Below are positions 1 to 11,202 of a DNA stretch of 64,000 nt, in pieces; position 1 is the first letter of the stretch; the number at the start of each line of letters is the position of its first letter. The notes under the pieces were generated by a model. The model did not search any database. It was not told the DNA's origin and saw only the letters and a program-made list of their open reading frames with translations. The position numbers and the translations under genes are program-made. The DNA is from Odiellus spinosus. Its lineage: Eukaryota; Arthropoda; Arachnida; Opiliones; Phalangiidae. The DNA lies in NCBI GenBank assembly GCA_963920705.1, contig OY987236.1:13282886-13346885 (forward strand), given 5' to 3'.

Positions 1-892
1 TTATTAAATTCTAGACGACATTTTAGCAACAGACTTTTAAAACGTTGAATAAAATCACCTACTCAAAAGAGGAAGCCGCAATATTATCTGCTTCTTAGGG
101 TCGAGAAGGAACATCATATAAGACTAAGCCTTAAAGCTAAGCCTTGGCTTATAGCCGAACTGTTTGGGCCTTCCAAGCAATACTATTTACAATATTTATT
201 TAACAAATTTTATTATTTAAAAACAAATGAACTAATTAAGTTCAAAGTCTCCACAAGTTATAGGAATTATAGATTTATCTGAAACTCAATTTTAGAATGG
301 TCGACTATATTTTTAAGTATAAGTATTTAAAAGTATTTGAATATTTAATATTATCTAGTGTGAATGTAGCTTGTAAGAGCCGCGAATAGAGTTACGAACG
401 AGTCGTAAAAGTGGGGGAAGAAACTGTACGCTCCATGCCTTCTATTGTTCCTCGTAGAATTTTAATTAGAAGAGCGACTCCGAAGGGGGAAGGGATGGAC
501 ACGCAATCTTCAATTAGCCAGACCCATTACGTTGTCATGGTTACCACTCTTCTCCAAAAATCCCTCTCTCTTAGATCCACTCAGCTTATATATCCTTCTT
601 GTATTGAAACCAGGAAGAGAGAAATTCGATAAACGAACACAAATTAAAAGTCTAGTTGCGAGATAAAATTGTTACACGAATATATATTCGATTATTATCT
701 TAGAATGAACTTAATTTCTAATTGAAATACTGGTTTTTCTTGGGAAATTTTAGTCTTTTCCATATGGATATAATTGAATAGTAAATTATATTAATAAAAC
801 GTTTCTAGCTTAAAGAACAAGTCTTGTAAAAATTAACATTTTCGACTAACAGATTCTAGTAGAGCTAGATTCCGACATCCAATTACTTATAC

Positions 893-985
893 GCGAGGAA
901 ATCAGGGTCTCCATGAATCCAGCTAAGCCTATTTTCTTTGTAAGTTTTAAAGGCATATTTAAACGATAAGGAATCTATATAAAAT
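893..985 (+). mobile_element. MITE family A, right-arm fragment
   Basis: This piece contains the family's inner segment with ATGAATCCAGC, the GTAAGT donor-like motif and the outer ACGATAAGGAATC block. The left arm and the outermost end are missing. It is an old, truncated relative of the full copies at 12531, 15174 and 53039. Confidence 0.7.
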
Positions 986-1554
986 CAAATGTTATAGTGC
1001 TGCATGCTCCCTTTATAATAAGGTATGTAATCGGACCTCTTAAAATTCACTTCGACGCTAGGGAGTTACTTCGAAAAACTAAACTTTTTCGTATTTATCC
1101 CTTTTTCTCCAATACCTTTCATTCTTGGGGGCGAGCCGGAAACAATGGCTCAAGTTTTGCGGCCCAAGAAGAAAGAGGTTGGTTGGAAGAAAAGGATGCG
1201 AGTTTAATACGAGATACTCTTTTAATTAATATTCAAAGCTCCGCGCTCACCGCAGGGGCTCGAACCTTATCTTCTGAAAGGAAAACCATCTGGAGTTGTG
1301 TATACCTAAGGAGTTGGGATATATATAGTCGATTCCACCTTGATTTAGCAGCGCACGCAAATAGCTAGGAAACCCGTTACTTCTATTGTTGGAAAAAGGA
1401 GGAATGAAGAGTAGCAACGCTTTATTTATAATTTAATCTTCATCATTGAACTATAGGCGCAATTAAATTATATATTAATTGAAACCCCGAAAGAAAGAGT
1501 GCTCAGGAAAACAAAACAAAAATATCCGATTTCTAGCTTTAAAATGCCAAGACA

Positions 1555-1712
1555 ATTGATATAGAAGGCCATGGATAAAGAATAGGCAGCCATTCTCGTG
1601 TGTTTTGTTACTTACTACTTTTTCATGCACTGTTTGCCGTTAGAGTACGCTTATGAACGCCAAGTTTTGTTATTTATATTTATCTTTTAAGATAGGTGTC
1701 CATTTTGTTAAT
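1555..1712. mobile_element. MITE family E, copy 1
   Basis: It shares GCACTGTTTGCCGTTAGA, ACGCTTATGAACGCCA and the end motif AAGATAGGTGTCC with the clearer copy at 10984-11202. Only one arm is well preserved. The superfamily is not assigned because I saw no target duplication. Confidence 0.55.
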
Positions 1713-1821
1713 AGTCCTATAGTAGAAATGGCTTCGAAAGAGTTATATTTCGTAATTTTTTTCTTCTGGCAATTGTACTATTATTAAATGTCCCTGTTAT
1801 ATCTTGTGCTGTCTGCCTGTC

Positions 1822-1831
1822 TGTCTCTCCA

Positions 1832-1884
<53 letters not shown>
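1822..1884. repeat. (CT)n microsatellite
   Basis: An almost pure CT dinucleotide run, interrupted a few times near its 5' end. Confidence 0.95.
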
Positions 1885-1887
<3 letters not shown>

Positions 1888-2496
1888 CATAATATTTAAA
1901 TCTTTTCAAAATATATCAAAGACATTTCACACTATGGGAGTGACGTGGTCCTATTATCTTTTATTGTTTGGGAATCAGTGATTTAGGGTTTCATTCTCTA
2001 TTTAATTATATAATATTTGATTTTCGCGTGCGTGACGGTGCTGCCAACCTGAGGTGGAATCATTTACATTATCCCTGTTTTCTACATATTAGTTTTCAAT
2101 CTACTTTAGTTTCAAATGAGGTTTAACACATTGTGTTATTACACCTCAACTTTCTCCCTGTAGCTTGCAAGCTCACATTGAAACCTTCATAGGCGTAGTT
2201 TTGGTTCTATTTTGGTGATATAATAAGTTGTAAAGACGTATTAATTATATATTCGTGACATAAATGTCTAGGTTTTTAAAATTCGTAACTATATATCAGC
2301 GGTTTGATAGTTTTAATATATTAAGTTACTTTAAAGAGAGCTTCAAATGTATTTGAATTATCATCTCATTCAATCGTTTTTAACATTTAATTCGAATAAA
2401 ATGGTACTACAATTACGAAATAAAATAATTAAGAACAATGAAAAAAAAAATGAAATTACAATAAATAAGAAAATTAAAAAAAAAATTTACGTAAAA

Positions 2497-3199
2497 CTAC
2501 ATGGTAAGAAATTTAAATCTTTGTCTGGCTGGAGACATTACGGGCTGCGACATCAACCACTTCCGGAAATTAATTAAAATCCCGCCTATCGTGACTAGTA
2601 TCGCGCCGGAAATGCTATAAGCGTCCGCGCGTTCGCCAAAAAATAATATTTGCCAGAAGAACGCCAGTACAATGTCCGAGCCTGATCTAACTATTGAGAT
2701 TGGTCCGGCTTGCTCCAATTGCAAGGCTTTAGTTAGGAACATTTGACCGAGAATACTAAGTACTCCCAAGGATACCAAGACTAGCGCTTCGTGGTTGCAG
2801 CTAACGCGATACGCGAAACCCTCGACGATGGCGGTGATAATGGCGGTGAAGATAGCGGACATCCAACCCAAGTACAAGATGATGATGGTGTGGTGAACGT
2901 CCTTGATCTTCCGGATGAAGATGTAGCAAAAAGAGTTGAAAAAGACCGAGGCTAAACCGTACAAGGTGCCGGCTAATCTCGTCGGGTCACTCAAATCGGC
3001 CACGTTGTCACCCGAAATTAACATGGCCGGTAACTTGACTACCAATAACAGACCAAGCATGGTTAATAGCAAGGAGACTATGGTGACGGAGCTGCATTTC
3101 TCCTTCAAGAATATACGAGCGAAGATGGCGACGAAGACTGGACTGCTGAAGATAATGACGTTCGCCTCGGCCAACGGTAGGGTCTGGACGCAATAGTAT
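2497..3199 (-). CDS. SLC35G1: SLC35G1-like transporter, last exon
   Basis: C-terminal two-thirds of a drug/metabolite-superfamily (EamA-type) membrane transporter of the SLC35G group. SLC35G1 family members are ten-helix proteins of about 340-370 residues; their substrate is not settled. On the minus strand a pyrimidine-bearing acceptor (CACTACAG) ends at 3200 and the exon begins at 3199, completing an Arg codon begun in the previous exon. It then reads YYCVQTLPLAEANVIIFSSP, followed by a LKEK segment after a helix; LAEANVIIFSSPVF and ALQLEQAGPISIV are strongly family-like. About seven hydrophobic helices follow, and the frame stops at 2497-2499. Together with the exon at 6325-6697 this gives 345 residues if translation starts at 6659, the usual family length. 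I see no frame disruption, so it looks intact. Family recognition is from memory, not a search. Confidence 0.88.
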
Positions 3200-4131
3200 C
3201 TGTAGTGATAAAGAACTTGCCGTTAGTGATAACTATATAATATTTAAATTACGTAAGAAGTGGATTAAAAGGATCACGTGATATGGCCTCATAACGTTTT
3301 AAAATGATTATTTTCATCAACGACAGAAGGGGTTAAGTTCAATTTTGCCAGTGGGATATGCGCTAGAGAAGATGACGGCAACCTTCTCATGAAATGCTGT
3401 AGTTCCAACATGACGCTAAATTTTAATAACTACGTGTTTTATACGAATTCAATATAAAAATGGAATTTTGACGTTCGTGTTAACATCCTTTAAATACCAT
3501 GATCAATATTAGGACCATTGAAAGCCTTTCTCCGAAGGATCTCGATTAGGGTGAAGCCCAATTCCTTTCACTCCACGTACTACGCGGCTTCAAAAACTAG
3601 CCATTGCTAGCTCCTTATACCCACCCAGAACATATTCCTCGATTTCTGGCTAGGCTTTAATTTTATGAAGAAATGGGCATTCCTAGTGCATCATTTTTAA
3701 TCAAGTATTTGTCATGAGCAACTTCTTGGAAATAATTTACTTTATTGATGTTTTGAAACAGAAAAATATCATAATTGAAAGTCTTGAAACTTAATTCTCT
3801 CCAATACTTAAAATTTGGGTTATAAATTTTTCTATCACTTATTACTTTCCATTCATTAAAAACTTGGCAGGCTCTTGGTATCGCAGTTTGGATCATTATC
3901 AGTTAATTTCCACCTTTTTCCTCTACGCTTAATGTTTAGCTCCTGAAGGTTTATATTGACATTGTTTTAAATTCAGTTCACTGACATAAGGGGAGTATAT
4001 ATATAAAGATAAGAGTAAGTACGTCATTAAACTTATCTATTTCTATATATACACTGTCTTTCTCTCAATTAACCTGATTCCTTGAAACGATTATCTATTA
4101 ACTATAAGGAACGTTAATAGTTTCCCTTTAA

Positions 4132-5001
4132 AGGGAGGGTGAAGAGGAAAATCAAGTTATCTTTGTTGATTCTCCTATTAGAAATAAGACTTGTTCGCTT
4201 ATTAAAGGGCGAATGCAACCTAACAACCAGTGATTTTTCATCGATTCCTTATAGTTTAAGTACTCCTAATTCACAAGAAAATTTAATTAATAACAAATAT
4301 TAAACTAGAGAAAAATTTAAAACTTACCATCAAAATAGGCTTAGCTGGATTCATGGATATCCTGAATTTCTTCGCATAGAAGCGTCAGCATAAGCCCGTC
4401 GTTTAGACGAGATCTCCACGAGACTTACAATAGCCTACTCGATTAGTCACTAACTCATCAATCCAAAGAAATTCAGGATATCCATGAATCCAGTTAAGCC
4501 TGTTTTTAAATTGATTCCTAGTTTAATATTTGTTTGTAATTTTGTTTACTGGTGGATTAAACCTATTTAAACGACAATGAATTGATAAAAAAAGTTACTT
4601 GTTGTCAGGTTGCATTCTCCCTTTAAGACATTAGGGAAATGTATCTGAATTGCGCATAAAATTGGGATAGAATCACATTTTGGCATTTAATTAAATTTGA
4701 AACTTCCATGAAGTAGCAATTCTTTTTTTTTTAAATAAAACCTTTTAATTAGAACTTCCAAATAATCAAGAACGTGGTTTAGCTTGATTCACGTATCGCG
4801 GGAATTTTACTAAGCTAAAGTGTGGGCGTCTTTTGATTAATCGGAGGTTTTCCTTTTAATTGAATGCCAAAATCGATAGGTTTTTCATTTTTTGTACAAT
4901 TCAGAGACATTATCTGATTGATTTACCGCGTAAACATGTAATAGTTTTAGAAACAGCTATATAATCATTAAAAAATCTATTTATTTTCCTCTTCACTCTC
5001 C
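4132..5001. mobile_element. MITE family B (Kolobok/T2-like), interrupted copy
   Basis: The left end reads AGGGAGGGTGAAGAGGAAAA after a TTAA. The right end carries the inverse, TTTTCCTCTTCACTCTCC. The core near 4780-4870 (Cys-free AT/GC mix with ATCGCGGGAATTTTACTAAG and TTTTGATTAATCGGAGG) matches the core of the copy at 55918. A family A element is inserted at 4206-4622, so this copy is the older of the two. The TTAA flank and AAAGGRR-type end are those of T2/Kolobok MITEs. Confidence 0.75.
4206..4622. mobile_element. MITE family A, full copy nested in family B
   Basis: A 417-bp element flanked by TTAA on both sides (4202-4205 and 4623-4626), with inverted arms of about 150 bp starting AGGGCGAATGCAACCTAA and ending in the inverse. 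The arms meet around a variable core containing short hairpin-forming segments. The left arm keeps the outward-facing GTAAG donor-like motif; in the right arm that motif is lost. Confidence 0.9.
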
Positions 5002-5574
5002 AATTAATTTAGAATCGGCCGGTAATTTTATATCGAAACCGATAAAAACTTCTACACTGTGATTTCCTCTTATTATTCGTAGTTGAAAAAACCTCAACCT
5101 ACTTAGGGATTGCTGGATATAATTATCTAAATAAACTCAAGGTCTAATATGCTGTAATAACTATACATTTATAATATAAAGGGGTAATATAAACTTTTGA
5201 TTAAAATTAGCGACAAAATAAAACTTATATGGTCATTCATATTTTCGAATTTTTCCAGAATAATAATCTTGACATTCATTATACTCCCCCAAAATATCAA
5301 AATGTTTGACACCCTCTCAATCGTTAATCTCTATATTTGGCAGAAGTTTTGTGGATGGTAAAGATGGATCATCCTTAAAATTATGGAACGCCATGCATGC
5401 AGGTTATAATATTTAATACTTTTTTTTAAAGATTTTTCAAAACTTTACCATTTCCTACTGCATTAAATAAAAAATTCACCGAAGTTAATAAACATGATAA
5501 ATCAATCCCATGAGTCTCAGTAGCTGTTATATTAATGATGTACTAAGTTTTGCACCAAACTACATATTGTTTTT

Positions 5575-6270
5575 GCACCGAACTACACCATGTTTTTGGA
5601 CCAAACTACACCATGTTTTTGTACCAAACTACACCATGTTTTTGTACCAAACTACACCATGTTTTTGTACCAAACTACACCATGTTTTTGTACCAAACTA
5701 CACCATGTTTTTGTACCAAACTACACCATGTTTTTGTACCAAACTACACCATGTTTTTGTACCAAACTACACCATGTTTTTGTACCAAACTACACCATGT
5801 TTTTGTACCAAACTACACCATGTTTTTGTACCAAACTACACCATGTTTTTGGACCAAACTACACCATGTTTTTGGACCAAACTACACCATGTTTTTGTAC
5901 CAAACTACACCATGTTTTTGTACCAAACTACACCATGTTTTTGTACCAAACTACACCATGTTTTTGTACCAAACTACACCATGTTTTTGTACCAAACTAC
6001 ACCATGTTTTTGTACCAAACTACACCATGTTTTTGTACCAAACTACACCATGTTTTTGTACCAAACTACACCATGTTTTTGTACCAAACTACACCATGCT
6101 TTTGGGCTTATATACACCATGTTTTTGGGCTTATATACACCATGTTTTTGGGCTTATATACACCATGTTTTTGGGCTTAACCACACCATGTTTTTGGGCT
6201 TAACCACACCATGTTTTTGGACCAAACTAAAACATTCTTTGGACGAAACTACACCATGTTTTTGGACCCA
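5575..6270. repeat. 23-bp minisatellite, about 30 copies
   Basis: The unit is CACCATGTTTTTGTACCAAA plus CTA. The left and middle parts are nearly uniform. Two adjacent copies near 5850-5890 carry GGACC instead of GTACC. From about 6095 the units change to GGGCTTATATA, then GGGCTTAACCA, and the array decays after 6230. The unit has no stop codon and 23 is not a multiple of three, so all three plus-strand frames run open and give look-alike peptides of 196-266 residues. It lies wholly in the transporter intron, so I read these frames as non-coding. Confidence 0.95.
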
Positions 6271-6324
6271 ACTACCAAAGGCTTTGGACCATATTACAAT
6301 AGATTTTTAAAATTTATATCTCAC

Positions 6325-6697
6325 CTGAAAAAAATACTGCCGGACTCGAAAACACCTCTCGCGACGAAAAGCCAAAAAAACGTCTTATTCCAAATTTTTT
6401 CTCGCTCGTATATGACTAAAGGTAGTATGAAAATGGTTATGGCGAGGAACCGAAAGAAAGATAACTCGCCGGGATGAATTTCGGTCAAGAATTTAACGGT
6501 GACTGACGTCAAGGAGAGAAGTAGGCCGGACATGAACGCGAAAAACAATCCTTTGAAGAGATTGATGTTCCTCCTGAGAAAGGATTCAACTTTGGGACTA
6601 GGTCTTCCCACATCCTTCACTCTTAAATCGTCCAACTCTTCGAGTTCCTGTTCCTGCATTCGTTCGAATACTCGGAAATTCTCAAAATCGTCGAAAT
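6325..6697 (-). CDS. SLC35G1: SLC35G1-like transporter, first recognised coding exon
   Basis: N-terminal part of the transporter. The likely start is the Met at 6659-6657 (MQEQELEELDDLR), an acidic cytosolic tail followed by helix 1 (LFKGLFFAFMSGLLLSLTS), helix 2 (FFRFLAITIFILPLVIYE) and the start of helix 3 (FWLFVARGVFESGSIFF). The exon ends at 6325 with AG joined to A of the next exon to make Arg; the donor is GTGAGA. Upstream of the Met the frame stays open for 12 acidic codons to a TAG acceptor-like site at 6700-6698, preceded by a long T tract, so the exon may begin at 6697 with another exon further upstream; an in-frame TAA lies at 6704-6702. I did not find such an upstream exon. With the Met at 6659 the protein is 345 residues. 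Confidence 0.85.
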
Positions 6698-7463
6698 CTA
6701 CTTATAAAAAAATAAAAAAATATCCGCTTTGTTTACTTTATCTCAGTTTTCTCGCGATGATCGATTATTTTAATTAAAACCCGAGACGGTTCGATACCAT
6801 GCCGACAACTAAGCCTAATCCTAAATGCGCGGAGAAAATTTAAGAGGAAATTCTACACGCGCGGTTTATCGTTAGATAAGAACCAGCAGCCTCAAGGCTC
6901 AACTTAAAAAAAAAATAAAAAAAATTGGATGTTCTAAAGGCGATAGAAACAGGTTTCGTTTGAATATAATGTCCACGTGGTACGATTTCCTCGAAAACTT
7001 TATTCTTAGACGAATTCACCTTAAGTTTTCAGCGACTGTTTTTTTGGTTTTAAGAGAATTAATACAAACGTATTCGAACGACGTACTGAAATTGTAACCC
7101 AATTCAATTCGAGAACTTTGAAAATAACTTTCAATTCTAGATTTCTGAACGTGCAAAGCATACAGGAATCGTTATATATCTTAATATAATACTTATAGAT
7201 TGAGAGTAAAACTAGCTTTCTTTCTGATGCAAATTCCCGCTGAATTTCATAAAAATCCAGGTGCTAAATCGAAGCAGGTGTGTTAAATTTTATTTAACCT
7301 TGATTTGACAGTACGCGCGAAGGAGACCTCCCTATAGATGCTAGTAAACATCATTACAGTAACGGGGAAACTGGGTTTGTACGCGCTAACAATTTAAGGT
7401 GAATTTTTCCGTGATATCACACGCTCCATTCCATTTTAAATCTACTTTCATCCTATATACAGA

Positions 7464-7494
7464 TTTAATATTGCGTATTAATCCGCATTAGCTT
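7464..7494 (+). repeat. Dispersed motif G, copy 1
   Basis: The 31-bp motif begins TTTAATATTGCGTATTAATC and continues CGCATTAGCTT. It recurs four more times in this window, always on the plus strand (23585, 31860, 51760, 59832). Confidence 0.6.
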
Positions 7495-7703
7495 GCGCGA
7501 GGCTGCAAATTCTATAAAACTTTACAGTTTATATGAATTTAAAAGGAAGGGGGAATGGAAACGAAATAATTATTACATTCCCCGTTTATTTTCTACTGAA
7601 TACAGTCATGGTACAGTACAATACAGTTGTATTTGATAAGTGTACACGCTTCAAAGCATTTATTTTTTATTTTCAATAGTTGTTTGCAAAACTTGCGTAA
7701 CTT

Positions 7704-8037
7704 GAAGCCCGGTTTAGACGAGGCGAACGTGGAACATAACTCTATGTATAGATATAGTCAAATACCTTTTATACCAAGTCGTATTGCTTCGAAATGAATA
7801 GTTAAATTTTATTACTATAGTGTGTAGTGTCTCGTTGTGAATATATTTATAGAATTTTTCATTATAGCTTGAAGTTGAGCCATGACTAAAAACCTCTGAT
7901 GGCAACATCGGGTTTTTTTTTTTTTTTTTCGTTTTTTTTTGTCAATTAAAAGTGAGATGCGCCCCAATTAAAAAGATATCCCATTGTTATTGCTTCACCT
8001 TTACTCCCGAGTTCGCCTCGTATGTACCAGGCTTTAG
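7704..8037. mobile_element. MITE family H
   Basis: Imperfect terminal inverted repeats: left AAGCCCGGTTTAGACGAGGC then GAACGTGG, right the inverse of AAAGCCTGGTACATACGAGG then CGAAC. The interior holds a long T run at 7912-7930. No target duplication was recognised, so the superfamily is open. Confidence 0.6.
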
Positions 8038-8497
8038 GTTCAGGTAAACCGTAAATATATGTTCGCGAAATACTCCCGGGCTCTCTATTCAAAATTTAAA
8101 TATAGAAAGTTTTCAAAAACACTATCAAATCGAAAAAGAAAAATCAAGCGTTTTTTTTCTTTTAAATCGCTATAAATTTTGTTTTAATCAAGATTTTTTA
8201 CCGAAACTCTTGATTAATAATTATTTTGAGTCCATAAAAAAGTGTTCAAAGTTGCATTGTCTATTTTGTGATTTTAGTGAATCGCTTAAAAACGTGTCTA
8301 AAACTTGCCAGATAAAAGTCTTGATCGTTCCATTTGGGTCTTGCAAAACTTAAATTTCCATTTCTCTTGATAATTGTTTGCGCGTATAAGTAAGCCTTAG
8401 GTACTTTTCGGTTCTTTGCTTCAAATGGTTGATTATGACTTTTTCATGACGATGAAAGCAGGTGGTTTCGAATAGCAATGCCATGTAGGCCTAATAC

Positions 8498-8834
8498 CAG
8501 AAGCCGATGAAACCCTCCTTTGAAGTCTACTACTCCAATGTTCCATATAGCGCTCCTCTCTGTATGGGTAAAATTCCCAATTTTACGAGATCGGAGGGGT
8601 TCTACTTCATCCCCCCTGTCTACGGAAAATTGGAAATTCTCTCTCTCCACAAACGACGACGTTTTTTGGACGAACTCCAAGGCTGCTAGAAATATTCGCT
8701 CGACGAGCTCCCGCTCCGAAAACATCTACCGTTAGGAGGCGTACGAATCGCGCCTTTTGAGAATAACCCATACAGAGAGGGGTAGAAAAGACCCGGGAGT
8801 AATAGACTTCAAAGGAGGGTTTCATCGGCTTCTG
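8498..8834. mobile_element. 337-bp MITE, hAT-like, with 7-bp target duplication
   Basis: Termini CAGAAGCCGATGAAACCCTC and its inverse are exact, and the inverted similarity continues inward through CTTTGAAGTCTA and the CTCTCTGTATGGGT segment. The direct repeat CTAATAC flanks it at 8491-8497 and 8835-8841. CAG termini are common in hAT elements, whose duplication is normally 8 bp, so the assignment is tentative. The arms create open frames on both strands that I do not regard as genes. Confidence 0.85.
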
Positions 8835-9069
8835 CTAATACTAAGTGTATACAATAATCACCTCTTTTCAACGACTACTTTTACTTTACGACGGTTTGCG
8901 TTTTTATCCCTCCTCCTTAGCTTTTACCGCGCTGTAAGCCCAAGACTCATTTACATCAAAACAAATGTTTTACTTGAAAGATAGGTGTGAAGTGTGTTCG
9001 GTTCGAATATGAAACTTTTTTTGAGCGGAAATGAAAAAAAAAGTTGCGAAAATGCTTAGGTTAGGTTAT

Positions 9070-9255
9070 ACCATGGATCAAATAAACTTAGGTTATTTGA
9101 TCCGATTTGGGTCGAAATGGTCGAATTTCATATGATCGATTGAGTTAAAAAACTAACCTAACCTAACCTAAATATTTCGATCATTTAATCCAAAAAAAAC
9201 TGGTTTCGATCACTTAAAAGTCGATCAATTAGGACGATACCATTTGATCCATGGT
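9070..9255. repeat. Inverted repeat with ACCATGGATCAAAT ends
   Basis: ACCATGGATCAAAT at 9070-9083 is matched by its inverse at 9242-9255. TTAGGTTAGGTTA just outside the left end and CTAACCTAACCTA near 9155 are also inverted. It is probably a small foldback or MITE that abuts family C on its right. Confidence 0.55.
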
Positions 9256-9762
9256 TTCAGACGAGGCGTAATGCAACCTAATTACCGGTGATTTTTTTAT
9301 CGATTCCTTATCGTTTAAATAGGCCTAATCCAACAGTAAAAAAACAAATAAAAACAAATATTAAACTAGAAATAAATTTAAAACTTACCCGGAAAATAGG
9401 CTTAGCTGGATTCATGGAGATCACCTGAACTCCCATATAAGGACTAGCGACCAATGACATTGATCGATGGCTCTTAGATGGGGTATGCAGGATCTCCATG
9501 ATCAATGTCATTGGTCGCTAGTCTTCATAGGGGATATCTCCATGAATCCAGCTAAACTTATTCTGACGGTAAGTTTTAAATTTATTTCTAGTTTAAAATT
9601 TGTTTCTTAACCTTTTTACTGTTGGATTAGGACTATTCAAACGATAAGGAATCGATAAAAAATCACTTTAATGAGATATAACCGAGGTTAAAGTAGCCTT
9701 ATCAGTTCAATAAACCTCGGTTAAATCTAAATTAAAACCGGCTAATTATGCCTCGTCTGAAG
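9256..9762. mobile_element. MITE family C, interrupted copy
   Basis: The ends TTCAGACGAGGCGTAAT (left) and ATTATGCCTCGTCTGAA (right) are inverse of each other. The right arm also contains CCGAGGTT and its inverse AACCTCGG. The left arm is interrupted at once by a family A element (9269-9665). A partial relative of the right arm lies at 55130-55250. Confidence 0.65.
9269..9665. mobile_element. MITE family A copy inside family C
   Basis: Both arms are present, from AATGCAACCTAATTACC to the inverse ACGATAAGGAATCGATAAA block. The outermost TTAAAGGGAG and its partner are missing. Both arms keep the short segment ending in GTAAGT. The core contains GACATTGATCGATGG and its inverse. Confidence 0.8.
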
Positions 9763-10804
9763 GGGGTATTAATTATACTATGTTAGGTAAGGTCAGTTTT
9801 GTCCAAATTTCAAAAAATCATCAACTTTTTTATTTTTCATTTCCGAATAAACATTTTTCCATATTCGTGATTAGCACACTTATGTTAGTCTTTAAAATGT
9901 TTTTTAGTATAATCGGGACTAGGTACGGAAGCTGTCGCCATCTATAAGGGCGCGTTGAGTTAATTATATCCTACATGAAATTTAAAGAGTAAACTTGCCA
10001 GACAAAAGCGATGATTTCTCCATGGAATTATCTAGGTGTGTGGAATCCCCAATGACAATTCCAAGGATTGGTTTATAGTTTGTTCCAAGTACTTAGCTCT
10101 GTTATTTTCTTCACCGCTTAATAACCATTTAAACTTTAAGACTAAGTAATTAAGATGAACTAAAAACACGCGTTGGCATGTCTCAATATATACATTCTCT
10201 ATAGGAACGAAGTACGACAGTTTTGACACTATAACATTTGAGATATCCATTTTCATATAGATATGATATAATATCTAAATGGGATAAGCGAGTATAGTGA
10301 TAAAACCAAAACCACTAAACTGTTCAAATTCCTTTTAATACCAAGTTGCAAAACCGAAAATCTCCGCCTTTTAGAATAGACTGATATACTCGTGTTCGAG
10401 TGGAATTGACAAATACTACGAGTTCGTAAAAAATCTGTGTCAGCCTCACTTCAAATAACAATATTATATTCGAGTTTATGAATATATTAATTTTGTAAAT
10501 TAGCGTAAATAATTTATTATTAATATAATTATATGTACACAAATTTTTGGAATTGATATTATTTCAATTATTTGCGTAGTTCAACTTTTATTACCAAGAT
10601 GTCGCTCAAATCTGTTAAAAAATCGGTCATTTCATTGGCGCGAAATATAACACGCAAGTTTCTAAACTACACTCGTGTTCACGAGGAGTTAACACTGAAT
10701 ACTATCTTTCGCGTGAGATTGAACATTAGATGTCATTCCGCCAAAGTTTTTCCCATTACGCAAATTCGTCTTGAAACTAAAGCAATGGAAATATTCCAGA
10801 GACT

Positions 10805-10925
10805 GATCAATCCACGTAATCGATGTACAGACCTGTAGCTTTGACTATACTAAATCGATTCCGTAACTGAATACGTATTTAGCACTATAAAGGCGGTAAT
10901 CAGTTACGTTATGTTGTAAAGATTT
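10805..10925 (-). repeat. Dispersed repeat family D, copy 1
   Basis: Read on the minus strand, it shares GCTAAATACGTATTCAGTTA and the TAGTCAAAGCTACAGG segment with copies at 17665-17770 and 47140-47250. It may be one arm of a MITE, but the full element was not delimited. Confidence 0.5.
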
Positions 10926-10983
10926 CACAGAAGTAATTAATCTCTCTGAATCTTATGAGATTAATATTTGAAAAATGGTTTAG

Positions 10984-11202
10984 AAGACACGATGGACACC
11001 AATCTTAATAGATAAAGATGAACAACAAAATCTGGCGTTAATAAGCGTCCTCTAACGGCAAACAGTGCATGCAAAGTATTAACTAATCAGCCTATTATTT
11101 ATCCATAACAGCCACGCACTTGGTTTTGTTAATTATTTTTGCCACTGTTTGCCTTTAGACGCCAGATCTTGAATCTTTATCTATTAAGATTTAGGTGTCT
11201 TA
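10984..11202. mobile_element. MITE family E, copy 2
   Basis: A 219-bp inverted repeat. The left arm runs AAGACAC, CAATCTTAATAGATAAAGAT, a CTGGCGTTAA-type segment and GGCAAACAGTG; the right arm is the inverse in the same order. The core is short and AT-rich. The target site is not clear. Confidence 0.75.

Larger units (their letters stand above)
1..2496. other. Repeat-rich DNA beyond the 3' end of the transporter gene
   Basis: No protein-coding gene could be supported here. Short open frames at 411-632 and 997-1368 show no recognisable domain and sit in AT-rich DNA, so I treat them as chance. The stretch holds a fragment of the Kolobok-like MITE family A (893-985), one copy of MITE family E (1555-1712), a CT microsatellite, and a short piece at 356-376 resembling the end of MITE family F (GTGTGAATGTAGCT). 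Confidence 0.6.
3200..6324 (-). other. Intron of the SLC35G1-like gene
   Basis: This 3.1-kb intron is bounded on the minus strand by a CAG/GTGAGA donor (GT at 6324-6323) and a TACAG acceptor (at 3200-3201). The phase matches on both sides. It carries a nested pair of MITEs (4132-5001 with 4206-4622 inside) and the 23-bp minisatellite at 5575-6270. The short minus-strand open frame at 3663-3896 is not supported as coding. Confidence 0.85.
6698..9055. other. Intergenic DNA upstream of the transporter
   Basis: AT-rich DNA with no supported coding gene. The transporter's promoter probably lies in 6700-7450, but no core motif stands out. Two MITEs (7704-8037 and 8498-8834) and one copy of the short motif G (7464-7494) fall here. 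The open frames at 8444-8984 are produced by the inverted arms of the 8498 element. Confidence 0.6.

Noticed and set aside
5510-6310. Cys-, Tyr- and His-rich repeat peptides in three frames
   Set aside because: By-product of the intronic 23-bp minisatellite.
8444-8984. Several overlapping frames on both strands with shared peptides
   Set aside because: Produced by the inverted arms of the 337-bp MITE at 8498-8834.
9056-9068. TTAGG repeats suggesting insect telomere sequence (also near 27013)
   Set aside because: Only two or three units, inside a foldback or ordinary DNA. Far too short for telomeric or interstitial telomeric sequence.
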